Source of the DNA: Polynucleobacter meluiroseus
Lineage (GTDB): Bacteria > Pseudomonadota > Gammaproteobacteria > Burkholderiales > Burkholderiaceae
Length of the DNA stretch: 40,806 nt
Reading direction: 5' to 3'
Assembly: GCA_945864455.1 (NCBI GenBank)
Contig: CAMBBT010000002.1
Coordinates: 1 to 40,806 of the forward strand
Positions 6,299 through 13,860 of this stretch are shown piece after piece. The notes beneath the pieces are model-generated. The model ran no database searches. It saw only the letters and a program-made list of their open reading frames with translations, and was not told the DNA's origin. Within the stretch, counting starts at the first letter, position 1. Every line of letters starts with the position of its first letter. The translations under genes and the position numbers were made by a program.

Positions 6299-8608
6299 TT
6301 AGGCCGCCTCTTTTGCTAAATTCATAAACAATATTGATACCTGTGCACCAACCACTTCCGCTCCATGCATACGATTTCGTATTTCAATTTTGGCAGTGTG
6401 ATCATCAACAATTTTTTTAACGACTGCTAAACCCAATCCTGTGCCCTTACTCTTTGTTGTGACATAAGGCTCAAACGCTCTTACCAATATCTTAGCTGGA
6501 AATCCCACCCCAGAATCACTTATTGTTAATCGCACTGCCTTTTGCTCTACACCATTGTGCTCTCCATAGGGCACCAGCTCTGTTTTTACTTCAACTGCCT
6601 CGCCAGGATGAGGGCCCTCCAACGTAGCATCTTGAGCATTTTGTAATAGATTATGTATCACCTGCCTGAGTTGAGTGGAGTCACCCATAATTTCTGGGCA
6701 ATGCGGATCAAGCTGGGTGCGGATTGGGCTGCCTTCATACAGGCCTAAAATTTCTGAGATGAGCGTATTAATAGATAAGGGTTTTAGCTGTGGCGTCGGT
6801 GTTTTAGCAAAATCCCTAAAGTCATTCACCATCTCTTTCATCGCCTGAACCTGACCAATAATGGTTTCGGTGCTGCGATTAATCATTTCTTCATGTTCAG
6901 GAGTGAGTTTGCCAGCAAGCTTGTGTTGCAAACGCTCAGCCGATAACTGAATTGGGGTCAGTGGATTCTTGATTTCATGGGCTAGGCGCCTTGCAACTTC
7001 ACTCCAAGCAATTGATCTTTGTGCGCTGACTACATCAGTGATGTCATCAAATACCACCATGCGCAAATCTTCTGTTAACTCTGTTCCTCGAACAAACAAA
7101 GTAACGCCTAATTCATTCTCAAATTCATTAGTCGTGTGTAGTTGAATTTGCTTTTGCCAAACGGGGGCAGTCTTAAGAGTGGCCTGGGCTGCGGGGGCGC
7201 TCTCATTAGCATCCGCAAGCCACATTGTTGCAAAACCCTCTTTAATAGCCCCCTCAAACTCAGCAAGGGCCGGATTACTGCTTAATGGCTTGCCATCTAT
7301 ATGTGTTAAGTCTTGCGCAAAAATACGATCTGCGCCTGCGTTACTAGATACCACGTTATAGCGCTTATCAAAAATGCAGACGCCCGCAGTGAGATTTCCC
7401 AAAACCTTCTCTAGAAAAGCCTTCGACTCTTGAAGAGAGTTGCGCGTATCGGCAAGTTGTCGAGTCATTACATTAAATTGACGCGTCAACATTCCCAGCT
7501 CATCTCCAGTATCTAACTCGGGCTTTGGAGATAAGTCACCTTGCGCAACAGCCTGAGTTCCTTTGAGCAACATTAACAGTGGGCGAGCCAATTGGCGGCC
7601 CAATAATAAGGCCAGGGTGACAGCAACAAATAGGGCAAAAAATAAGGTGAGTGTCAGCGTGCCAACGAACATTTTGCGCAAACCAGTGCGCCCTAAAGAC
7701 TTCTCTTGATATTCAGTATAGGCAGATTCAACCGCAAAAATATTCTTAGCCAATGGGGTCGGAATAGTGCGCACTAATTGTAAGAAATATCGATCCTCTA
7801 CTTCTTTGTTGACACCTTCTTTGTTAAGGACGCTCTTCTTACGCACAATCGGTACAATCGCCCTTACTTGATAGCTCTGCTGCCCACCCGATATTTCGAC
7901 TTGATCTAAAAAGGTAAGGCCTTTCTTTTTAAAAGCTTCGGCCACCACTTCGGCGCTGGGTGCAGGTAAGTACTTTTTGGCCCCTAGCTCGCTAGTCAAA
8001 ATCAAATTGCGCTGCATGTTGAACAGACTAACCTCTTGAATGCCAAATTGATTACGAATCTTCATAATCATCACGCCAACCTGGTCTGAACTAGTGCCCG
8101 GGGGAACCTGTACAACCTGTTCGGCAATAAAATTTCCCTCGGCCAAAATTTCTTCTTGAGCAATTTGCAAGGTCACTCGCCCTAGCTCCAGGCCGGAGTT
8201 CAGCGCTGATTCAACCTTCACATCAAACCAGGTTTCAATGCTGCGCGATACGAACTGTAGTGAGACGCCATACAAAATCAAGCCTGGAACAACACCAACC
8301 AAGGCAAAAATCATTGCAAGCTTGGCAATCAAGCGAGTGCCAAAATGCCCCCTATACCAACGAACACCAATCACTGCTACCAAAATCAAAATTACTAGGA
8401 TTAGACAAACTCCAATGACGATATTGCTTGCGTAAAGCCAAATAAAGTATTTATCAAAAAACTCTGTATTGGATGATGCGATCGATAGCAGTACTAGGAG
8501 AAATAAAGCAAACGTGCCAATAGCCCCTATAGCAATGGGGATTGCCTTCTTTCTCCAAACCTTGGATGTAAAAAAGTCGCCCTGAAGCAATGTTGAAAAT
8601 GCTTTCAT
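6299..8608 (-). CDS. NtrY-like membrane sensor histidine kinase
   Basis: 769 residues. There are N-terminal membrane segments around residues 22-48, 58-82 and 95-120, a periplasmic sensor region of about 200 residues, another membrane segment near 318-340, then HAMP (LLGRQLARPL, about 340-395), a PAS-like domain (about 400-520), the HisKA box with phospho-acceptor H544 (RRLAHEIKNPLTP), and the ATPase with N box (HNLLQNAQDA), G1 (DSGVGFP) and G2 (GTGLGLAVVKK). This is the NtrY architecture. The stimulus is unknown, since nitrogen genes are not nearby. The ATG overlaps the DUF4390 stop codon by 4 bases, so the two are translationally coupled. Confidence 0.9.
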   Translation of the reverse strand: MKAFSTLLQGDFFTSKVWRKKAIPIAIGAIGTFALFLLVLLSIASSNTEFFDKYFIWLYASNIVIGVCLILVILILVAVIGVRWYRGHFGTRLIAKLAMIFALVGVVPGLILYGVSLQFVSRSIETWFDVKVESALNSGLELGRVTLQIAQEEILAEGNFIAEQVVQVPPGTSSDQVGVMIMKIRNQFGIQEVSLFNMQRNLILTSELGAKKYLPAPSAEVVAEAFKKKGLTFLDQVEISGGQQSYQVRAIVPIVRKKSVLNKEGVNKEVEDRYFLQLVRTIPTPLAKNIFAVESAYTEYQEKSLGRTGLRKMFVGTLTLTLFFALFVAVTLALLLGRQLARPLLMLLKGTQAVAQGDLSPKPELDTGDELGMLTRQFNVMTRQLADTRNSLQESKAFLEKVLGNLTAGVCIFDKRYNVVSSNAGADRIFAQDLTHIDGKPLSSNPALAEFEGAIKEGFATMWLADANESAPAAQATLKTAPVWQKQIQLHTTNEFENELGVTLFVRGTELTEDLRMVVFDDITDVVSAQRSIAWSEVARRLAHEIKNPLTPIQLSAERLQHKLAGKLTPEHEEMINRSTETIIGQVQAMKEMVNDFRDFAKTPTPQLKPLSINTLISEILGLYEGSPIRTQLDPHCPEIMGDSTQLRQVIHNLLQNAQDATLEGPHPGEAVEVKTELVPYGEHNGVEQKAVRLTISDSGVGFPAKILVRAFEPYVTTKSKGTGLGLAVVKKIVDDHTAKIEIRNRMHGAEVVGAQVSILFMNLAKEAA

Positions 8609-9186
8609 CGCTTAATGAGATTAGAGCCGGTTGGTGAAAAGGGAGCACGCAGCCAATCGCTAGAAACATTCCAATCACGATTATTTAAGGCATTCACCTG
8701 AAATGGCTTGGGCAGCTTGCTCAAATCTAAAGCCATCCGCAAGGAGGCCGTATACGACTTACCTGCATCCAGCTGACTATTGTCAATCACACGCCAACCA
8801 CCAACACTGCCAACTGCTTGCAAGGCCTCTGAAATTGTCGGTGCGGAAAAGGTAAATCCCTCTGAAGCAATTCGATATTGTTGAGTTAGAGGTTGGTAAG
8901 ACAGGCGGGTTTGTCTCTGAGTAATCACTGATTTCTCATCAAACCAATACCAACGCGAGCGCGTTAAATCGAACTCTGTTTGAAAGTAGAGCACCACCCC
9001 TTTCTGAACTGCACCCTCAAGGCCGGGGGAAAGTTCAATCTGAAAAGTAGCATTCAAAAGCCAGTCGGCATCAACCCTCTCCAACTCAAAGGATTTGATT
9101 TTGATTCCTTCTGCGCTTGCACTCGTTGAAATTACAGTCAACGCCATCAAGCATAAAAAGATGAATTGTTTAATTCTTTGGCTCAT
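8605..9186 (-). CDS. DUF4390 domain protein, probably exported
   Basis: 193 residues. The N-terminus is a signal peptide: basic MSQRIKQ, hydrophobic FIFLCLMALTVISTS, and likely cleavage after SASA near residue 25. The mature part contains the FQIELSPGLEGAVQKGVVLYF and WYWFDEK segments that I associate with DUF4390. Function is unknown. It lies between rsmB and the sensor kinase and overlaps both by 4 bases. An exported partner encoded just before a kinase with a large periplasmic domain might modulate that kinase, but this is only inferred from context. Confidence 0.8.
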   Translation of the reverse strand: MSQRIKQFIFLCLMALTVISTSASAEGIKIKSFELERVDADWLLNATFQIELSPGLEGAVQKGVVLYFQTEFDLTRSRWYWFDEKSVITQRQTRLSYQPLTQQYRIASEGFTFSAPTISEALQAVGSVGGWRVIDNSQLDAGKSYTASLRMALDLSKLPKPFQVNALNNRDWNVSSDWLRAPFSPTGSNLIKR

Positions 9187-10499
9187 GGCCCATTTTTCTT
9201 AAACAAGGCATAGTAAAACCCGTCGCTTACGTCAGTCGGCAGAATCTGCCCTGGAGCGCCCAATCGTACCGCATTGCTGTGCTGGGCAACAAACCAAATT
9301 GCCTGCTCCTCTCCCTCCTCAGGAAATATCGAGCAGGTGACGTAGAGCATGAGCCCTTCCGGTTTTAATATTTTCCAGGCTTGCTCCAGAATGCCACGCT
9401 GCTTCTGTTGCAAGGACTTGATATCGGCCTCACGCCTTAAAAAGGGGATATCTGGGTGTCTGGCCACAATGCCTGAGGCGGAACATGGCGCATCGAGTAA
9501 GATTTTATCGAAAGGGCGGCCGTCCCACCAAGATGCCTTTGAAGCATCGCCCCGCAACACCTGTACTTTGTCAGAATGCAAGCGTAAGCGATCTAAATTG
9601 CCGCCGATTTTACTAAGACGATCGCCGTCAAGCTCTAAAGCCACCATCTCACAATGAGCTAACTCGAGTAAATGCGCAGTCTTGCCACCGGGTGCCGCAC
9701 AAGCATCCAAGACTCGCTCGCCTGGCTGCGGACTTAAGAGAATTGCTGCTAACTGTGCTCCGGCATCTTGAACTGATACTGCGCCGGTATAAAAACCTGG
9801 CAGCTCTGAAACAGGAACTGGGTTAGATAATAATAAAGCGGCTGCTAGCTTTACACCAGCAAGCTCCTCAATTGGGGTAGATGTAATTCCAATCTCGCTT
9901 AATAAGGATTGATATTGATCTCGTGAATATTGTTTTTGATTGACGCGCAAAATTAATGGCGCCCGCTTTGCTTGTGCAAACAGAATCGATTGCCAGGTCT
10001 TTGAGTAATGCCGTTTTAAGTTGGCGCGCCACCAAGGCGGAACAAACATTGGAACAGGGTCTGGCGCAAAACGGGTTTCACCCTCTGGCGGCTGAACGAC
10101 AAGGCTTACCTTACGAAGTACCGCGTTCACCAAGCCTTTGGCATACATTGTCTTATCGTAATTATCACAGGCACTGACTGCTTGATCAACGATGGTGTGG
10201 GCTGCATAGCCCTTACCGTCTGCGTTTTCATTTAAGAATAGTGCGATGGCAACGCTCAATAGGTGATCCACCTCTGGAGGAGGATTCTTTGGGATCAGTT
10301 CCTTGATGAACTCATGCGATCGAACCCATTTACGCAAAGCGTCAAAGCTTAAGCTCTGCACAATAGGGCGCTCATGGGACTCTAATTCATCTAAAACTTC
10401 CGTCAGCGACCTCCCGCTCATTACCTCGCCGACAGCCTGAGCAGCAATAGTGATTGCCTCAGAAAGCGGCAGGCTATGCGGCATTTTTTTATCAGTCAA
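9183..10499 (-). CDS. rsmB: 16S rRNA (cytosine-967-C5)-methyltransferase
   Basis: 438 residues of the NOL1/NOP2/Sun family, using S-adenosylmethionine to methylate C967 of 16S rRNA. The N-terminal NusB-like RNA-binding domain spans about 1-140. The Rossmann methyltransferase domain has the SAM motif [10 protein letters not shown] near 265, the proline-cysteine motif [10 protein letters not shown] near 336, and the catalytic cysteine in [10 protein letters not shown] near 398. Length agrees with E. coli RsmB (429). It overlaps htpX upstream by 8 bases and DUF4390 downstream by 4, a tightly coupled operon position. Confidence 0.93.
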   Translation of the reverse strand: MTDKKMPHSLPLSEAITIAAQAVGEVMSGRSLTEVLDELESHERPIVQSLSFDALRKWVRSHEFIKELIPKNPPPEVDHLLSVAIALFLNENADGKGYAAHTIVDQAVSACDNYDKTMYAKGLVNAVLRKVSLVVQPPEGETRFAPDPVPMFVPPWWRANLKRHYSKTWQSILFAQAKRAPLILRVNQKQYSRDQYQSLLSEIGITSTPIEELAGVKLAAALLLSNPVPVSELPGFYTGAVSVQDAGAQLAAILLSPQPGERVLDACAAPGGKTAHLLELAHCEMVALELDGDRLSKIGGNLDRLRLHSDKVQVLRGDASKASWWDGRPFDKILLDAPCSASGIVARHPDIPFLRREADIKSLQQKQRGILEQAWKILKPEGLMLYVTCSIFPEEGEEQAIWFVAQHSNAVRLGAPGQILPTDVSDGFYYALFKKNGP

Positions 10500-11367
10500 C
10501 TGAATTTGCTCTGGGGTATGACCCGGTTTTTGCCATAGCCATCAGGCGCCCTACCCGCTCCTCGGTGGGGGGGTGGGTTGAAAATAATTGTGCGAGACCA
10601 CCAGCGCTTAAGGGATTGAGGATCATCATTTGCGCCGTTTCTGGGTGTTGCTCTACAGCGCGAAATGGGATGCCTTGTGCATAGTTATGTATTTTCTGTA
10701 GCGCATGAGCTAAAGCCTCGGGATCGGCGCTAATCTCCGCTCCGCCACGATCTGCTTCATATTCTCTGGCACGTGAAATACTCATTTGAATCAAGCTCGC
10801 AGCAATGGGAGCCAAGATGGCGACCAATAAGCTGGCGATCGGATTATTGGGCCTACCCTCAGAGCCGCGCCCACCAAAAAACATTGCAAAGTTAGCAAGC
10901 GCTGAAATTGCGCCGGCCATCGTTGCTGCAACTGTTGAAATCAAAATATCGCGATGCTGCACATGCGCCAGCTCATGAGCCATCACGCCGCGCAACTCGC
11001 GATTAGACAAAATCTTCAGAATTCCAGTGGTAGCAGCTACCGAAGCATTCTCAGGGTTTCGTCCTGTTGCAAAGGCGTTAGGAGACTCTTCATCAATTAA
11101 AAATACTTTGGGCATTGGTAAACCAGCCTTACCTGCAAGCTCTTTTACTAATGCATAAAACTGGGGTGCAGACAGCTCATCAACTTGCTGTGCATTTGTC
11201 ATCTTCAACACCATGGTGTCGGAAAACCAGTAGCTAAAAAAGTTCATGCCAACAGCAAGTAACAGCGCTATCAGCATTCCTTGCTCGCCACCTAACATAC
11301 CGCCCACCACAATAAACAATGCAGTAATTGCTGCCATCAAAACAGCAGTTTTTGCGAAATTAAACAT
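10492..11367 (-). CDS. htpX: Membrane zinc protease HtpX
   Basis: 291 residues of the M48B metalloprotease family, which degrades misfolded inner-membrane proteins. Two N-terminal membrane segments (about 5-25 and 30-50) precede the zinc site H131-E132-x-x-H135 (AHELAHVQH). A further hydrophobic stretch (about 150-200) leads to the third ligand region [11 protein letters not shown] good ribosome site (AGGAG, 5 bases upstream) supports the ATG at 11367. It sits 2 bases after fmt. The 3' part contains a run of seven C (minus strand) encoding the two prolines of THPPTEER, a possible slippage spot but in frame here. Confidence 0.93.
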   Translation of the reverse strand: MFNFAKTAVLMAAITALFIVVGGMLGGEQGMLIALLLAVGMNFFSYWFSDTMVLKMTNAQQVDELSAPQFYALVKELAGKAGLPMPKVFLIDEESPNAFATGRNPENASVAATTGILKILSNRELRGVMAHELAHVQHRDILISTVAATMAGAISALANFAMFFGGRGSEGRPNNPIASLLVAILAPIAASLIQMSISRAREYEADRGGAEISADPEALAHALQKIHNYAQGIPFRAVEQHPETAQMMILNPLSAGGLAQLFSTHPPTEERVGRLMAMAKTGSYPRANSVD

Positions 11368-11369
11368 TC

Positions 11370-12368
11370 CTACTCCTTTTTATGAAAGCGCAATACTTGT
11401 TCACAGCAAGCAAGGGTCTGCAAGCAAAGAGTGGCAGCCATTTTCTTGCCGCCCGGCCTTTGCATTTCTAAAATTTCTATCAATCCCTGCCCGCATTGAA
11501 TATAGGCGCCTTTTTCACTGAAGCCCAATAGCTCCCCAGGTTTACCGGCTTTGCTAAAGGCGCCCGCTTTTGGAATGCGAGAGTTCCAAAATTTCATCTC
11601 GAGCTCTTGGGCATTGCTAGTGGCACCAGGAAAGGGGTTAAAGGCCCGAATCCGACGATCAATTTCTTGGGCACTCAAGTTCCAGTCAATTTCTGCTTCA
11701 CTCTTTAATATTTTTTCTGCATAAGTTACGCCATTCATTGCTTGCGGGGTGCGAACTAGACCCTTACCTAGTTGCAAACAATTTAGCGTATCCACAATTG
11801 ATTGGGCGCCCAATTCCGCAAATCGATGGTGCAGGCTGCTGCTTGTTTCTTCAGGCGTAATGTCAAGCTCTTTAGTAAGGACCGTATCGCCGGTATCAAG
11901 ACCAGCGTCCATCTGCATAATGCAAACGCCTGATTTTGTATCGCCCGACTCAATCGCTCGCTGTATCGGAGCAGCACCACGCCAACGTGGTAACAAAGAT
12001 GCGTGAATATTAAAACTACCGTATCTTCCTGGCTGCTGCGTAATATCTAAAACGTCTTGCGGCAAGATGAGCCCATAAGCAACCACCACCATGGCATCAA
12101 AATCTATTGCAGATAAGTGGGCGTGCGCCTCTTTGGCCTGGGCTTGCTTTTGAGGATCGCTGCTATTGCGGTTTAGCGTTTCTGGCTGAAGCACAGGAAT
12201 ATTTTTACCCAAAGCAAACTCTTTAACAGGGCTAGCATGCAAGTGCATGCCCCTTCCGGCACGGCGATCGGGCTGGGTCAGCGCCAGAACAATTTCATGG
12301 CCTGCGTCATCAATTGCGCGCATTGCTTGCGCAGCAAACTCCGGAGTTCCAGCAAATACAATTTTCAT
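11370..12368 (-). CDS. fmt: Methionyl-tRNA formyltransferase
   Basis: 332 residues; formylates initiator Met-tRNA using 10-formyltetrahydrofolate. The N-terminal [13 protein letters not shown] start and the catalytic stretch [16 protein letters not shown] (about 115-130, with the conserved Asn and His) are diagnostic, followed by the conserved Asp region [10 protein letters not shown]. The C-terminal OB-like tRNA-binding domain begins near 210 (INWNLSA-like segment [20 protein letters not shown]). Length is slightly above E. coli Fmt (315). It follows def by 9 bases, the usual pairing of deformylation and formylation genes. Confidence 0.95.
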   Translation of the reverse strand: MKIVFAGTPEFAAQAMRAIDDAGHEIVLALTQPDRRAGRGMHLHASPVKEFALGKNIPVLQPETLNRNSSDPQKQAQAKEAHAHLSAIDFDAMVVVAYGLILPQDVLDITQQPGRYGSFNIHASLLPRWRGAAPIQRAIESGDTKSGVCIMQMDAGLDTGDTVLTKELDITPEETSSSLHHRFAELGAQSIVDTLNCLQLGKGLVRTPQAMNGVTYAEKILKSEAEIDWNLSAQEIDRRIRAFNPFPGATSNAQELEMKFWNSRIPKAGAFSKAGKPGELLGFSEKGAYIQCGQGLIEILEMQRPGGKKMAATLCLQTLACCEQVLRFHKKE

Positions 12369-12377
12369 CGGCAGCGC

Positions 12378-12893
12378 CTAGCGCTCACCCACAAACTCTT
12401 TGGCGCGCTTTTTTAGTTTTTGTGAAATACGAGTTCGCTTAAGTATCGACAAATACGCAACAAATACTTTGCCTTGTAAATGGTCAAGCTCATGCTGCAA
12501 ACAAACTGCTAATAAACCATCTGCATCAAGCTCGAACTCTTTGCCATTCACATCCAAAGCCTTCACTCGAACTTGTGAGGGCCTTTCAACCTCATCATAA
12601 AAATCGGGGACCGAAAGACAGCCTTCGCGCCAAGACTTTGTCTCAGGACTTGACCAAATAATTTCTGGATTTATAAAAACCTTCAAGTCATTTTGCTCAT
12701 CAGATATATCGATGATGACAATGCGCTCGTGAATATCAACCTGTGTTGCAGCCAGGCCAACGCCTGGGGCCGCATACATTGTGTCGGCCATATCAGCAAC
12801 TATTTTTTTAATGCGCGCATCCACTTGCGCTACAGGTTTGGCAACCTGATGCAAGCGCGGGTCTGGGTAACAAAGGACGTTTAACAAAGCCAT
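12378..12893 (-). CDS. def: Peptide deformylase
   Basis: 171 residues; a metal-dependent hydrolase removing the N-formyl group from nascent proteins. All three motifs are present: GVGLAATQ (motif 1, with Thr where many have Pro), EGCLSVP (motif 2, metal-binding Cys) and QHELDHLQG (motif 3, two metal-binding His and catalytic Glu). I start it at ATG 12893 ([15 protein letters not shown]), the normal deformylase N-terminus. The open frame extends to 12986, but that 31-residue extension has no family match and would overlap dprA. It is the first gene of the minus-strand operon and divergent from dprA by 71 bases. Confidence 0.95.
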   Translation of the reverse strand: MALLNVLCYPDPRLHQVAKPVAQVDARIKKIVADMADTMYAAPGVGLAATQVDIHERIVIIDISDEQNDLKVFINPEIIWSSPETKSWREGCLSVPDFYDEVERPSQVRVKALDVNGKEFELDADGLLAVCLQHELDHLQGKVFVAYLSILKRTRISQKLKKRAKEFVGER

Positions 12894-12964
12894 ATAGGAA
12901 TTATCCAACAGAGCAATCAGTCTGTCCTGATTGTGGCAATTCCCCTGAAGATCAAAATCTTTTA

Positions 12965-13639
12965 ATGCTCCCATTCCCAAAACCAAACCACATCACTTGT
13001 ATTACTAGGAGTGATAAAGAATACCCGTGCCGCCTTAATGATTTATATGATCCGCCCGCGCATCTCTATATAGACGGAGATCTTGGCTTGCTCAAAACCC
13101 CCATGATCGCCATTGTGGGCTCTCGCAAAGCCAGCGCAGAAGGCCTTAAAAATGCTGCTGCTTTTGCCAAGGAGCTATCGCGAGCAGGTTTGCTGATTGT
13201 CTCAGGGCTTGCAAGAGGCATTGATGGGGCAGCCCACCAAGCAACCCTTAAGCTGGGCCCCAATCACCTCACCATGGCAGTCTGTGGGACCGGCCTGGAT
13301 ATCATTTACCCCAAAGAACATCTGGATTTAGCCAGAAACATTAGAAAACAAGGACTTTTAGTCTCTGAGCTGCCCTTGGGTGCCCCACCGAAATCATGTC
13401 ACTTCCCTAGGCGCAATCGCATTATTGCAGCGCTATCCATTGGCGTGGTCGTGATTGAAGCAGCAGAAAAATCAGGCTCTCTTATTACTGCAAGACTTGC
13501 ATCAGAGCTCGGAAGAGAGGTTTTTGCAGTACCAGGATCTATTCGTCACCCCCTTTCTGGCGGTTGCCACCTTCTGATTCAGCAAGGTGCAAAACTGGTG
13601 CGCAGCCCCCAAGAAGTACTAGAAGAGTTGGTTTTTTGA
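12965..13639 (+). CDS. dprA: DNA-processing protein DprA, short form
   Basis: 224 residues. DprA protects incoming single-stranded DNA and loads RecA during transformation. The Rossmann-like core is complete: [11 protein letters not shown], then [10 protein letters not shown] (about 48-57), [42 protein letters not shown] and AVPGS. Missing are the N-terminal SAM/HhH domain and the C-terminal winged helix found in most DprA proteins of about 350-370 residues. No ATG, GTG or TTG lies in frame between the def start and 12965, so the short N-terminus seems real. The stop is followed by a strong terminator. The smg gene often found after dprA is absent. Confidence 0.88.
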   Translation: MLPFPKPNHITCITRSDKEYPCRLNDLYDPPAHLYIDGDLGLLKTPMIAIVGSRKASAEGLKNAAAFAKELSRAGLLIVSGLARGIDGAAHQATLKLGPNHLTMAVCGTGLDIIYPKEHLDLARNIRKQGLLVSELPLGAPPKSCHFPRRNRIIAALSIGVVVIEAAEKSGSLITARLASELGREVFAVPGSIRHPLSGGCHLLIQQGAKLVRSPQEVLEELVF

Positions 13640-13770
13640 GAAAGCACCTATTTAAAGTGGTTTAAATGGGGTTTTTACCCCTTAAGGCTTCCCAAAAGTG
13701 GCTGCTTCTTTATTGAAAAACTGGCCTTTTTGGACTTTTCCCAATTTATCGGTTAATAATAAAAAAGGGG

Positions 13771-13816
13771 TGAACAATTAACCAAACCCTGATTTGGTTT
13801 AAATTGTTCATCTTTT
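13771..13816 (+). terminator. Rho-independent terminator after dprA
   Basis: A long hairpin is visible: TGAACAATT (13771-13779) pairs with 13802-13810, and AACCAAA (13780-13786) pairs with 13793-13799, with a two-base bulge and a six-base loop. It is followed by TCTTTTT. The 16-bp stem plus T run is a strong terminator and excludes a topB start at 13804, which would lie inside it. Confidence 0.8.
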
Positions 13817-13860
13817 TCACTATTAGAAACATCATTTCAGGCTCAAATTTAGGCAAACGC

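Noticed and set aside
10560-10580. Homopolymer of seven G in htpX as a phase-variation switch
   Set aside because: It encodes conserved THPPTEER in frame and a seven-base run is too short to claim switching.
12894-12986. N-terminal extension of peptide deformylase
   Set aside because: The 31 extra residues do not match the family and would overlap dpr[16 protein letters not shown] is the normal start.
13640-13770. Remnant of the smg gene between dprA and topB
   Set aside because: The 130 bases before the terminator show no recognisable smg-like coding sequence in any frame I could read.
13804-13860. Upstream TTG start for topB
   Set aside because: It lies inside the dprA terminator hairpin; the GTG at 13861 has a ribosome site and fits the family N-terminus.
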